Of a DNA stretch of 41,194 nucleotides, positions 1 to 8,100 are shown piece by piece; the first letter of the stretch is position 1; each line of letters starts with the position of its first letter. Position numbers and translations under genes: made by a program. Below the pieces are notes generated by a model. The model saw only the letters and a list, made by a program, of their open reading frames with translations, was not told where the DNA came from and did not search any database. Origin of the DNA: a virus; the IMG/VR virus record IMGVR_UViG_3300021368_001084, positions 1-41,194 of that record; one strand, 5' to 3'.

Positions 1-126
1 CCTGTCACCAGGGACATGGTTCGTGGGGTCACTGATGAGGGTGATTTTGACGATCACTTCACCGCTGAGGACTATGACCGCAGACGCTACCAGCGTGACG
101 GTTGGGGAACTGTCCCTGGTGACAGG
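1..126. repeat. Perfect 16-bp inverted repeat, arms 1-16 and 111-126
   Basis: The arm at 1-16 (CCTGTCACCAGGGACA) is the exact reverse complement of 111-126 (TGTCCCTGGTGACAGG). The arms are separated by 94 bases and lie inside the upstream reading frame. The repeat may extend left of the window. The right arm ends about 20 bases before a TATAAT-like box. The function is unknown; it could be a protein-binding site, a long-range RNA stem or the end of a larger repeat. Confidence 0.8.
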
Positions 127-135
127 TGGGTGTGA
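1..135 (+). CDS. 3' end of an unrecognised small phage protein (5' truncated by window edge)
   Basis: An open frame runs from the first base to a TGA at 133-135, giving 44 residues rich in Asp, Arg and Gly (it contains DEGDFDDHF and ends PGDRWV). The charged composition resembles small accessory proteins of T4-like cyanophages, but no family is recognised. Frame 2 is also open here but reads as hydrophobic and Thr/Leu-rich, so frame 1 is preferred. The coding end contains both arms of a perfect 16-bp inverted repeat. The stop lies just upstream of a possible promoter for the next gene. The start is outside the window, so the size is unknown. Confidence 0.45.
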   Translation, partial: PVTRDMVRGVTDEGDFDDHFTAEDYDRRRYQRDGWGTVPGDRWV

Positions 136-146
136 CCATCACCCGC

Positions 147-152
147 TATAAT
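147..152 (+). promoter_or_regulatory. Possible sigma70-type -10 box (TATAAT)
   Basis: An exact TATAAT lies 28 bases before the ATG at 180. No convincing -35 box sits at normal spacing: the nearest TTGACA-like element, TGACAG at 120-125, is 21 bases away. An activator-dependent early or middle phage promoter is therefore possible, and chance is not excluded. Confidence 0.3.
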
Positions 153-179
153 AAAGACATCAACCACACAGGACAACAC

Positions 180-446
180 ATGACCGCAACCACCATGACA
201 CAGGACACCACCTACAACGGATGGACCAACTGGGAGACATGGTGCGCCAGTCTCTGGATCAACAACGAAGAGCACCTCTACAGGACTGCTCGCATCTATG
301 GTCACAGTGGCTATGAGCGCCTCATCCCCTACCTTGAGGCATACGGCGAGACCAACGGCGACGACCTCAGATGGGATGACCCAGGCATCGACCGTGACGA
401 GATGGACGAGATGCTAGAGGAGTTGTGCGACATGGTGGGATACTAG
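180..446 (+). CDS. Small acidic protein with NGWTNWETW motif
   Basis: An 88-residue protein starts at the ATG at 180, which has AGGA at 170-173 six bases upstream. A GTG at 126 would add 18 residues but has no ribosome site and would overlap the upstream gene. Residues 13-21 read NGWTNWETW, a motif found near the N-terminus of small phage and plasmid proteins of unknown function (DUF7249-type, recalled rather than searched). The C-terminal half is very acidic (DRDEMDEMLEEL). A terminator follows 20 bases after the stop, so this gene appears to end a transcription unit. The base composition is richer in G+C than the structural genes downstream. The function is unknown. Confidence 0.75.
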   Translation: MTATTMTQDTTYNGWTNWETWCASLWINNEEHLYRTARIYGHSGYERLIPYLEAYGETNGDDLRWDDPGIDRDEMDEMLEELCDMVGY

Positions 447-466
447 AGCACAGCACTAGGGGACAG

Positions 467-491
467 GGGGCAGTAATGTGCCCCTTTTTTT
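467..491 (+). terminator. Rho-independent terminator
   Basis: The stem GGGGCA (467-472) pairs with TGCCCC (479-484) around a 6-base loop and is followed by seven T (485-491). It separates the GC-rich left segment from the late structural region. Confidence 0.8.
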
Positions 492-562
492 ATTGGTCGC
501 GAAGCGCCAAGCGATTCCAAAAATGCATGACTCCCCTAACCTACAAAAGTATCCAGACGACC

Positions 563-570
563 GATAAATA
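563..570 (+). promoter_or_regulatory. T4-type late promoter box GATAAATA
   Basis: GATAAATA differs at one position from the T4 late consensus TATAAATA recognised by gp55 sigma with the gp45 sliding clamp. It sits downstream of a terminator and upstream of the closely packed genes from 628 on. The same box type precedes gp25, gp8 and the 2706-residue gene, which supports the call. Confidence 0.65.
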
Positions 571-581
571 TATTTGGAAAT

Positions 582-597
582 TGGTTTTTCAAAACCA
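582..597 (+). other. Small inverted repeat in the leader between late promoter and first gene
   Basis: TGGTTTT (582-588) and AAAACCA (591-597) are perfect complements separated by two bases. A real hairpin would open one pair to give a four-base loop. It lies between the late box at 563 and the ATG at 628, and is AT-rich and weak. Confidence 0.35.
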
Positions 598-627
598 TGA
601 AACTAAAAAAAATTTCCCAGCAAAAAA

Positions 628-876
628 ATGCCCCAAAAAGTTGACTTTAGCGACTACGACAATATCTTAGCAAACTTTGACCAGTTCTGTGATGAGTTTG
701 AGAGTCGTGCGTCCAATGCATATATGAAAGGAGATCAAAACGATGGAAGAGTTATTGGAGAGACTGAACGAATTGGAGAGGACACTCCTATGGCAGTCCG
801 AGAAGTTAAGCAACCTGGACCAGCGCCTCTCCCAGCTTGCGAATCCGTCGTTGATGTACAAGCGACCAACGGGTGA
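628..876 (+). CDS. Unrecognised small acidic protein, heavily overlapping the next gene
   Basis: This is an 82-residue frame. The first roughly 38 residues (up to about base 742) look like a genuine acidic protein (VDFSDYDNILANFDQF). From base 743 on it overlaps a better-supported frame and reads as Pro-rich low-quality sequence, so only the first part may be biologically meaningful. No good ribosome site precedes the ATG. The next frame is offset by +1. Either this is a short gene whose stop happens to fall late, or the two frames were once one protein of about 110 residues split by a frameshift. Confidence 0.4.
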   Translation: MPQKVDFSDYDNILANFDQFCDEFESRASNAYMKGDQNDGRVIGETERIGEDTPMAVREVKQPGPAPLPACESVVDVQATNG

Positions 877-970
877 GGATTACGAGACCATTGGGCAGAC
901 GCTAGATTACCTTCACAATAATGTCGAAGGACTCAAGGGTGATTTACTCAAAATAGCAAAAGCAGTCTAA
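743..970 (+). CDS. Small coiled-coil protein
   Basis: A 75-residue protein preceded by a strong AGGAG at 729-733, nine bases before the ATG. Residues 2-33 form a clear heptad pattern of Leu and charged residues (EELLERLNELERTL then LSNLDQRLSQL), so a coiled coil is likely. The C-terminus reads GQTLDYLHNNVEGLKGDLL and also looks amphipathic helical. Its stop overlaps the next start (TAATG at 968-972), which implies translational coupling. I do not recognise the family. Position upstream of baseplate genes and behind a late promoter suggests a virion or assembly role (inference). Confidence 0.7.
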   Translation: MEELLERLNELERTLLWQSEKLSNLDQRLSQLANPSLMYKRPTGEDYETIGQTLDYLHNNVEGLKGDLLKIAKAV

Positions 971-1419
971 TGTCTATTGAACAAGAATCAAACGTTGTCG
1001 GATTAACACCCGAGGAACTCAAAAACCCTGGACCAAGGACAGTTGGTATAAGCACTGTAGACGGTCCTAGCACAGACGGAAGCTGTGCTTATGCTGGATT
1101 GCCTTTAGCAGGGACTATAGAGGTCTCTGAGAACGTTATGCTAGGGACTGAGAAGGCAACGCTAGGACCTTTCCAGTATTATGCTGAGGATAGTGTCTTA
1201 ACACCTGCTGCTGGTGCTCCTACCCAACCGTTAGCGATTTGTTTACCGAGGGATAGGCAGTTCATCAGAGTCAATATGCATAATGTGTATATCAATGGTA
1301 AGATGCCAATGACTTCTACAGATTTTACAGAAGCAACAGGAACTGCACCATTAAGAGCCTTGACAGGACCGAACACTCAGACTAAAATAGTGTTTGGTAA
1401 CAATATTCCGATTACTTAA
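970..1419 (+). CDS. Unrecognised 149-residue protein of the late operon
   Basis: The start overlaps the previous stop (TAATG), so translation is probably coupled. The protein is rich in Gly, Pro and Thr, has no membrane segment, and its C-terminal half looks beta-rich (FIRVNMHNVYINGKMPMTS, then QTKIVFGNNIPIT). The VYINGK segment faintly recalls PAAR-type spike-tip proteins, which would fit a baseplate neighbourhood, but the typical Gly/His pattern is not evident and I do not assign it. The next gene starts three bases after the stop. Confidence 0.7.
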   Translation: MSIEQESNVVGLTPEELKNPGPRTVGISTVDGPSTDGSCAYAGLPLAGTIEVSENVMLGTEKATLGPFQYYAEDSVLTPAAGAPTQPLAICLPRDRQFIRVNMHNVYINGKMPMTSTDFTEATGTAPLRALTGPNTQTKIVFGNNIPIT

Positions 1420-1421
1420 AT

Positions 1422-1568
1422 ATGGCACGAGCAAAAGTTGGTCTCAGTGGAGGACCTACCATCGAAACCAAACCCAAGCGTACTCGACAGGGATCAGGGC
1501 AGCATACGAAATATTCTGCCACATCTCGCAATGGTAAGCGTAAGCGTTATCGTGGACAAGGACGTTAA
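1422..1568 (+). CDS. 48-residue highly basic protein, conserved-looking
   Basis: The ATG at 1422 opens a 48-residue frame ending TAA at 1566-1568. It begins MARAKVGLSGGPTIETKPKR and ends NGKRKRYRGQGR. About a third of the residues are Lys or Arg, and acidic residues are almost absent, so a nucleic-acid or polyanion partner is plausible (inference). It fills the gap between two neighbours exactly: it starts two bases after the upstream stop, and its stop overlaps the next ATG (TAATG). I recall similar short MARAKVGLSG-type proteins in T4-like cyanophages, without a known function. Confidence 0.75.
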   Translation: MARAKVGLSGGPTIETKPKRTRQGSGQHTKYSATSRNGKRKRYRGQGR

Positions 1569-2092
1569 TGTCTGAATACATCGAACCGATGTTTGCGGTT
1601 CCAATCTTTCATCTTTATGCGGAGGATTGGGATCGCAAGAAAGAGTCTTTGCTAGACATATCGCGTAAGCAGAAGTTTAGGAAGGATGTTGGGGAGTATG
1701 TAAAGAGTGACTTCCGAGCACCGAAAGCCGATTGGAGTGTTATTGAACCTTTGATTGAGGATGAGTTGCGGAAATTCAAGGATCAAGTGAACATTGATCT
1801 AAAGGTTGACGCATTCTGGTTTGAACGTGCGGGGAAAGGTGATCAGCATTTATTGCATAATCACGGAGCACAGGGATTTAGTGCGGTAATGTATATCGAA
1901 TACGATCCTGAGGAGCACACACCGACGCAGTTCGTGAGTCCTTTTGATAATATCATTGGGTGGGTTGATATATACTCACCACGGGATATACGAAGTGGTT
2001 CGGTAATCTTCTTCCCATCCTTTGTACATCACTACACGTTACCATGTGATAGTGACAAAGAACGTCTGATTCTTTCCTGGAACATGAAATGA
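1568..2092 (+). CDS. Putative 2OG-Fe(II) oxygenase
   Basis: A 174-residue protein. The layout matches phage 2-oxoglutarate/Fe(II)-dependent oxygenases of the TIGR02466 type. A putative metal-binding segment has H97 and H99 (LLHNHG), followed by SAVMYIEYDPEEH and TQF. A glycine-led strand then leads into FFPSFVHHYTLP with H154/H155. R166 in ERLILSWN would bind the 2-oxoglutarate carboxylate. The carboxylate ligand of the classic HxD motif is not obvious, because the segment is HNH, so activity is not certain. AAGGA at 1558-1562 is a good ribosome site within the preceding gene. Such enzymes are frequent in cyanophages but their substrates are unknown. The stop overlaps the next start (ATGA). 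Confidence 0.75.
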   Translation: MSEYIEPMFAVPIFHLYAEDWDRKKESLLDISRKQKFRKDVGEYVKSDFRAPKADWSVIEPLIEDELRKFKDQVNIDLKVDAFWFERAGKGDQHLLHNHGAQGFSAVMYIEYDPEEHTPTQFVSPFDNIIGWVDIYSPRDIRSGSVIFFPSFVHHYTLPCDSDKERLILSWNMK

Positions 2093-2778
2093 ATTTAATT
2101 TGTAATTTACCCGCCGAGAAGGTATGGGTGCGTAAAGAATATCTTCGTGATCATCAGGATGGTCATGGAGAGTTTGTGGAGGGCGTCTGGGTTGCTGCTA
2201 AGAGTATACCTGGACGTGCTTTTTATTTTGAGACTTATCTACCCGAGTATGGGGCAATGTATGATAAGTTACCGTTGAGTGCGTTTCTCCGAGCGCCGAA
2301 AACACCGACGCCAGATATGTCTCTAGAGAACCTACAGTTCTGGAACTGTATGGACTATGGGGTCATGTGCATCAATAAAGGTTTTGTAACCTCTATGGAC
2401 GTTGAGATCTACACGAGGGACCATGGACTGATGCATGGTCAGTATTTGTTTACATTAGACAACTATCATGCAAATCCTGATGTGATAGATAATAATGTGA
2501 GCGAAGTGCCTCAAGAGCACAAGTCGCACAATTGCATTGCGTTAGAGAATGGTCAGTTTGCATTGTATCCTAATAATAGGACACGATTCTACGACCTCTC
2601 TATCACTCCTGAGAACCCTACGTTCCCTGACTTCAAGGTTTCTACTATAGAATACCAAGTAGAGGCAGGAATCGACTGGGGGCGCTTAGGAGACACTGAT
2701 GATTATTTTTGGGAAACACATGATGAACGAAAACTACGGACGGAGACCACAGATGGACAAACGAGTGGACAAGAGTGA
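2089..2778 (+). CDS. Unrecognised 229-residue late protein
   Basis: The start overlaps the upstream stop by ATGA. The protein is rich in aromatic residues (e.g. FYFETYLPEYGAMYD, LQFWNCMDYG), has a His/Asn-rich centre (LFTLDNYHAN), a beta-like segment NGQFALYPNNRTRFYDLS and an acidic end with GRLGDTDDYFWE. No signal peptide or membrane helix is seen. Operon position suggests a structural or assembly accessory role, but I do not recognise a family. The last 80 bases are shared out of frame with the next gene. Confidence 0.75.
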   Translation: MNLICNLPAEKVWVRKEYLRDHQDGHGEFVEGVWVAAKSIPGRAFYFETYLPEYGAMYDKLPLSAFLRAPKTPTPDMSLENLQFWNCMDYGVMCINKGFVTSMDVEIYTRDHGLMHGQYLFTLDNYHANPDVIDNNVSEVPQEHKSHNCIALENGQFALYPNNRTRFYDLSITPENPTFPDFKVSTIEYQVEAGIDWGRLGDTDDYFWETHDERKLRTETTDGQTSGQE

Positions 2779-2923
2779 AGACTTTAAAGAGTCTGGTATG
2801 ACACTCATTACAGAGATCGATAGTGAACGTTATCTAAAGAAAGCAAGTAAGATGAAAGATGTCAAGGAAGGTGAAATCTTTGACAATCAAGAGGAGTGGG
2901 CGGACGGATTCTGCGGTAAGTGA
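2699..2923 (+). CDS. Small charged protein overlapping the previous gene
   Basis: A 74-residue frame. The ATG at 2699 has AGGAG at 2688-2692, which favours it over later in-frame starts at 2720 and 2753. The protein is very hydrophilic with alternating Lys and Asp/Glu and ends NQEEWADGFCGK. It overlaps the preceding gene by 80 bases in another frame, and its TGA (2921-2923) overlaps the GATAAATA box of the gp25 unit. The family is not recognised. A later true start, such as 2753, remains possible. Confidence 0.6.
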   Translation: MIIFGKHMMNENYGRRPQMDKRVDKSEDFKESGMTLITEIDSERYLKKASKMKDVKEGEIFDNQEEWADGFCGK

Positions 2924-2929
2924 TAAATA
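2922..2929 (+). promoter_or_regulatory. T4-type late promoter box GATAAATA ahead of gp25
   Basis: GATAAATA starts inside the stop codon of the previous gene and ends 24 bases before the gp25 ATG. Transcription initiating a few bases downstream would give a leader of under 20 bases. That leader carries a small hairpin at 2933-2947. Confidence 0.65.
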
Positions 2930-2932
2930 GAA

Positions 2933-2947
2933 ACAGCCTACTGCTGT
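2933..2947 (+). other. Leader hairpin just before gp25
   Basis: ACAGC (2933-2937) pairs with GCTGT (2943-2947) around the loop CTACT. It occupies nearly the whole predicted leader, and no Shine-Dalgarno sequence is visible before the ATG at 2954. A role in translation or mRNA stability is speculative. Confidence 0.4.
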
Positions 2948-2953
2948 GTCTAA

Positions 2954-3346
2954 ATGCCATCCTTTCAGACATTCAAAGATCTGAGCATTACGTTCAAGAA
3001 ACATCCTGTATCGGATGATCTTGTACAGGTAAAAGATAAGGCGGCGATCATTCAGTCGATCACTGCCTTATTGCTTACTAATAAAGGAGAGCGTCCATTC
3101 AATCGTAGAATTGGATCGGATATCAGAAAATCATTGTTTGAACCATTGGACTATGGATCTGCTGGTATCATTAAATCAGCAATTGCTGAATCTCTAAACC
3201 TTCATGAACCTAGGATTAGAGTTTCATCTATTGTTTGTTATCCTAATGTCGCCATGAATGGATATGATATTGAACTAGCATTCATTATCATCGGACGTGA
3301 AGATACACCAGTAGCAGTCGAATTCTTCTTAGAGCGCACACGATAA
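2954..3346 (+). CDS. gp25: Baseplate wedge protein gp25
   Basis: A 130-residue protein, almost the same length as T4 gp25 (132). It shows the GPW/gp25 family signature: a helix QSITALLLTNKGERPFNRRI with NKGERPFNRRIGSDI at residues 43-57, followed by a Phe-Glu-Pro segment. In T4 and related contractile machines gp25 binds the gp6-gp7-gp53 wedge core and contributes to starting sheath assembly. It is the first gene after the late promoter at 2922. Its stop overlaps the gp6 start (TAATG at 3344-3348), so the two wedge partners are translationally coupled. Confidence 0.95.
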   Translation: MPSFQTFKDLSITFKKHPVSDDLVQVKDKAAIIQSITALLLTNKGERPFNRRIGSDIRKSLFEPLDYGSAGIIKSAIAESLNLHEPRIRVSSIVCYPNVAMNGYDIELAFIIIGREDTPVAVEFFLERTR

Positions 3347-5136
3347 TGCCATATACACAGGTTGCTAACTTAGACTTTGAAGATATCAAAGTAGCTCTCA
3401 AAGATTACATGAGAGCACAGACGGAATTTACCGACTATGATTTTGAGGGTAGTGCATTATCCAATCTTATTGACGTATTAGCGTATAACACGTATTACAC
3501 GGCGTTTAACACTAATATGGTAGTCAATGAACTATTCATTGATAGTGCCACTTTAAGGGACAATGTAGTAGCGTTAGCGAAGCAGTTAGGTTACACACCT
3601 AAGAGTATTACTGCTCCAACCGCTTACATTTCCTTTACAGTCACGTATGACAATCCTACGACTGACACAGAACTATTTTTAAAAAAGGGATCTGGATTTA
3701 CAGCAACATATGATGGCACCGTATACCAGTATGTTGTTACTGAAGATGCAAAGGCACAGGTATCAAACGATCAAGCAGTATTTACGAATGTTCCTATTAG
3801 AGAGGGAACACTACTTACTAGTACGTTTACTGTAAATTCCCAAGATTCTCAGCGTTTTATTCTAGACAATAAAGACATTGATAGTAATACCATCAAGGTA
3901 AAAGTTTATCCTGGTGGTGGTTCTTTCAACGAACCATATTTACTTGCAACCAACATCCTAGGTGTAGACGGCAATTCTAAGGTTTTCTTCCTAGACGAGA
4001 TTGAAGATGAAAGATATGAGTTACTATTTGGTGATGGTGTATTAGGAAAGAAACTAGACAACGGAACACTAATCAGTGTTGATTACCTTACTACATCAGG
4101 ACCAGCAAGTAATGGAGTCAAGACCTTTGTTTTCTCTGGTGTATTAGAAAACATCAATGGTGTAACACCTAACAAGTCTATTACAGTACAATCTACTGTT
4201 GCTGCATCGGGTGGTGAAGAGATCGAATCTCTAACAAAGATCAAATACAATGCACCTAAGACATTTGGTGCTCAGGACCGCGCTGTGACCGCTGATGACT
4301 ACGAAGCGATCGTTCGTAACATTTACCCTGCCACAAGTGATATCATCATCTTTGGGGGCGAGGATCAAGTTCCTCCTGAGTATGGTAAGGTATTCATTTC
4401 ATTGAAACCTAAGGATCAGAGTTATCTAACTTCTTTGACAAAACAAGAGATTGTTAAAGAACTGAAGAAGTATGTGGTTGCTTCTGTAGAACCAAAGTTA
4501 ATTGACCCATCAATTTTGTATGTTGAGATTGATAGTAAGATCTATTATGACGGAACTGTAACAGATCAGACACCAGCAAATATCAGAGACAAAGCAATTG
4601 GTGCATTCCAGCAATATATCTCTACTTCTGACACTGAAAAATTCAATGGTAAATTTAGATACAGTAAGGCAGTTGCAGTTATTGACAACGCTGATGTTAG
4701 TATTGGATCTAACTTAACGTCTGTAACAATGAGGAAAGACTTCTATCCTCAGTTAAATTCTACTTTCTATTACGAGATTTGTTATCAAAATCAGTTTGAT
4801 AAGGATTGTGATGATCCTATCCTATCATCTACTGGTTTTAGGATTACTGAGTTCCCTAATTTCGATGTGTATATCGAAGACAGAGGTGGCAAAATTGTCC
4901 TATATAGACTAGATAGCGTAACTGGTGAAAAAGTTGTCCTCGACAGCGAAGTTGGCGAGATAGATTATGTAAATGGTGAGATTAAAATCCCTGCTCTTAC
5001 TATCATTAAGGGTAGTTTCTTTGACAATCGCATTTCGTTTAGAGTAAAACCACTTTCTAATGATATCAAGGCACTCCGTGAGGTTTATCTTGACGTTGAC
5101 GTTGCGAATTCTTCATTCACTGCATACAAAGAGTAA
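3346..5136 (+). CDS. gp6: Baseplate wedge protein gp6
   Basis: 596 residues, somewhat shorter than T4 gp6 (660). The N-terminus (DFEGSALSNLIDVLAYNTYY, about residues 32-51) is typical of gp6/baseplate J-like wedge proteins. Residues about 302-356 carry the family hallmark: NAPKTFGAQDRAVTADDYEA, then a strand with FGGEDQVPPEYGKVFIS. gp6 dimers form the inner iris of the contractile-tail baseplate and bind gp25 and gp7. The gene sits directly between gp25 and the gp7-like giant, the order expected for a T4-like wedge operon. The gap to the next gene is five bases. Confidence 0.93.
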   Translation: MPYTQVANLDFEDIKVALKDYMRAQTEFTDYDFEGSALSNLIDVLAYNTYYTAFNTNMVVNELFIDSATLRDNVVALAKQLGYTPKSITAPTAYISFTVTYDNPTTDTELFLKKGSGFTATYDGTVYQYVVTEDAKAQVSNDQAVFTNVPIREGTLLTSTFTVNSQDSQRFILDNKDIDSNTIKVKVYPGGGSFNEPYLLATNILGVDGNSKVFFLDEIEDERYELLFGDGVLGKKLDNGTLISVDYLTTSGPASNGVKTFVFSGVLENINGVTPNKSITVQSTVAASGGEEIESLTKIKYNAPKTFGAQDRAVTADDYEAIVRNIYPATSDIIIFGGEDQVPPEYGKVFISLKPKDQSYLTSLTKQEIVKELKKYVVASVEPKLIDPSILYVEIDSKIYYDGTVTDQTPANIRDKAIGAFQQYISTSDTEKFNGKFRYSKAVAVIDNADVSIGSNLTSVTMRKDFYPQLNSTFYYEICYQNQFDKDCDDPILSSTGFRITEFPNFDVYIEDRGGKIVLYRLDSVTGEKVVLDSEVGEIDYVNGEIKIPALTIIKGSFFDNRISFRVKPLSNDIKALREVYLDVDVANSSFTAYKE

Positions 5137-5141
5137 AGTAA

Positions 5142-8100
5142 ATGCCTGCTGTAAAGACTAAGAGAATCTCCACTCTGATCGAATCACAGCTTCCTGAGTT
5201 TATTAGTACTGAGTATGAACTTTTTAGTAAGTTCATTCAAAAGTATTATGAAGCGCAGGAGGTCCAAGGTGGCACTTTGGATGTTATTAATAACATTCAA
5301 AAATATGCAGACATTGATTATTACGAAAAGAATTTACTAAAGCAGAACGACATTCTTGCTTCTTCTATTAGTGACTCTGATGTCACTATTGTTTTGAATG
5401 ATGCAAGATCATTTCCAAAGAAGAATGGATATGTCAAGATTGATGATGAGATCATCTTCTATGCTACTAGAACTAATACTGAGTTAAGGAACTGTTCTAG
5501 AGGTGTTAGTGGCAATACAACACTTGGTGACTTGTATGCTGCTTCTAATTTTACTAGCACAGCAGCTGCTGCACATAATTCTGGTCAAAAGGTTCATAAC
5601 ATCAGTAACCTTTTCCTATATGCATTTGTTAAAAACTTTGAAACACAGTATCTGGGTTCTTTCCCTGAGAAGTATCTCAAGGGTGAGATTGATAAGAGAA
5701 CCCTTATCAAGAATATTCAAAAGTTTTACAAGGCAAAGGGAACTGATAGTTCTATCAAGTTTGTATTCAATACTATTGTCGCTAAAGAAATCGACAATAA
5801 ACCAGAAGTATTCAAACCAAGAGATTTTACATATAAGTCATCTGAGTCTGACTGGGTTAATGTACATGCCCTGAAGGTAAAGGTAGTCTCAGGTGATCCT
5901 AAGACATTAGTCGGTCAAACAATTGTCCAAGAGGCGACTGATGAGTATGGATATGCTAGTGCAGTTGTTGACAATACATTTGCTTCAGGAACTTCTGATG
6001 GTGAAGAGATCTATAACATTGTTCTTGCACCAGAAACTATCAATGGTTCTTTTGGTGTCTCAACTAAGACTAAATTAGAATCGACATTACTTGCTGGTGA
6101 TTCTGCTGGTAAGAGAATTGATGTATTCTCTACAATTGGTTGGGATTCTGTTGGAACTATTTTGATTGGTGATGAAGTCATTGAATTTGATGACAAGACA
6201 GTCAATCAGTTTGTTGTAAAAGCAAGAGGAAATAGTCCACAGACCTATGTTGCAGGAGAGTCTGTATACAAACCAGTAACTCTTAAGTCTGGTAGTGTTA
6301 CATTGCTTTCTATGGGCATTGTATACAATCTATCTCCATCCGATTCACATCCATATTCTTATCCTGGTGATAGCATTGAGGTATCACAACCTGGATTTGA
6401 GACTGCTGATCCAAAGATTGTAAGATCTGGCACTAACCAAGCGAGATGGTTGTTCAGCACTGGTAATGTAACATCTGGTAGTGTCCCATATGTTGCTTCT
6501 GATTTAAATCAAACAAAAACAAACGTCTCAGCAATTTTTGAAGACGAACAGTATTATTATATCACAAGTTCTAGTTTTCCATCATATGATATTTTAGATG
6601 GATCTAATGTAACTTTTCCTGTACAAGATCAGAAACTACTAAGACTGATTAGAAAGGTTGCTACAAGAACAACTGAGTCTTATGAGACTCCTAAGAGAGA
6701 TAGTGGCATCTTAGTCAATGGTGTGCCTATTTACAGTCATAAAGACAGTGATAGCGTCAGATATGGTAAACTAGAAAAAATTGATATCAATACTAGAGGA
6801 TCTGGATATACGAAAGCACCTTTTGTTCTAGTTGACGATGTTCCATATAAAGCAAGAGCAATTCTCTCTGGTCAGGTAGTAGAAAGAATTGTTGTTGATA
6901 CAAACGATATTTTTACAAGAACACCTATTGTCAAAATTACATCTGGCAGAAGAGCAGATGTTCGTGCTATTGTCACGCGAGGCAAAGTAACTAGTCTTGT
7001 TATTGATAATCCTGGTGAGTATTATTCCGAAGCACCAGTAGTAAGAATTACAGATACTGCTGGTAAAGGTAGATTCGCTGATTATACAGCAGTAGTAGAT
7101 GCTGACGGAAAATTAGAAAGTTTTAATTTGATTGCAGAAGGAAACTTCTACAGTCAAGACACAGTAAAAGTTGATATTATTCCTATTGGTAGTGGTGCAA
7201 CTGGTATTCCTTCTTTGAAAGAATGGAACTTTAACAGATATGAAAAATTAAAATCTAAATTAGACACCAATAATGGATATCTCTTTGAAAATTACAACAA
7301 TATTTTAGAATATGGTTATGGACATGTTGGTAATCCACAATCTCTTAGAGTTGCACTCAACGATAATGTTAACAGTGCAGGAACTGAACCCTCTACAAAA
7401 ACTCACTCTCCAATTATTGGATTCGCTTATGACGGTAATCCAATCTATGGTCCATTTGGTCATGAGAACCCTCTAGATTCCAATTCATCTATTGTTAGGA
7501 TGACATCTGGTTATTCCCTAAATGGTAGTAGAACAGATGGTCCATCTACAGGTGAGTATAGATTGGGACTGTTCACGAATGACTATTCTTATACACATAA
7601 GAGTGGCACACTAGACGAGAACAATGGAAGATTTTGTATTACCCCAGACTTTCCGAAAGGAACTTATGCTTATTTCCTTACTATTGATAGCAATCAAGTA
7701 CCGCAATATCCATACTTTGTAGGTCAGAATTATTATTCACTACCTGTTGATAGTAACTACAATTCAAATATCAATCAAAACGACATTCCTAAGAATGCAA
7801 AGAGATACTATATTCCTGGCATGTCTAGAAATGGCGAAGGTCTCATTGCTTCTATTTCTGATGTATCTCCTGGAAACGTAGATAACGTAAGTGTTGTAAG
7901 TTCTTCTACAAATTTCTCTAAGAATTCAAAGATTTATTTTGATAACAGAGGAACTGATGGTTCTGAGGTAGAAGCAAACGTATCTTCTGTCACAGGCAAA
8001 TCAGTAAGTTACTTACAATCTAAAGAAGATAAAGTTGTACAGTTAACAACTATTCAAAATGCATATTTGTTCGTTGATGATACTCTAACACAACCATCAT

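Noticed and set aside
120-152. Complete sigma70 promoter before the NGWTNWETW gene
   Set aside because: TATAAT is present, but the only -35-like element is 21 bases away, outside the usual 16-18 range, so only the -10-like box is listed.
87-305. 72-residue minus-strand frame over the left end
   Set aside because: It is antisense to two better-supported + strand frames and has no ribosome site that I can see.
598-645. Tiny frame from the ATG at 598 (15 residues)
   Set aside because: Too short, poly-Lys and without a ribosome site.
425-670. 81-residue + strand frame crossing the terminator
   Set aside because: It reads through the stem-loop and T-run at 467-491 and the late promoter box, and its sequence (poly-Lys/Phe) is not protein-like.
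970-1419. Assignment of the 149-residue protein as a PAAR spike-tip protein
   Set aside because: Only a VYINGK segment is suggestive; the expected repeated Gly pattern and metal-binding His/Cys set are not seen.
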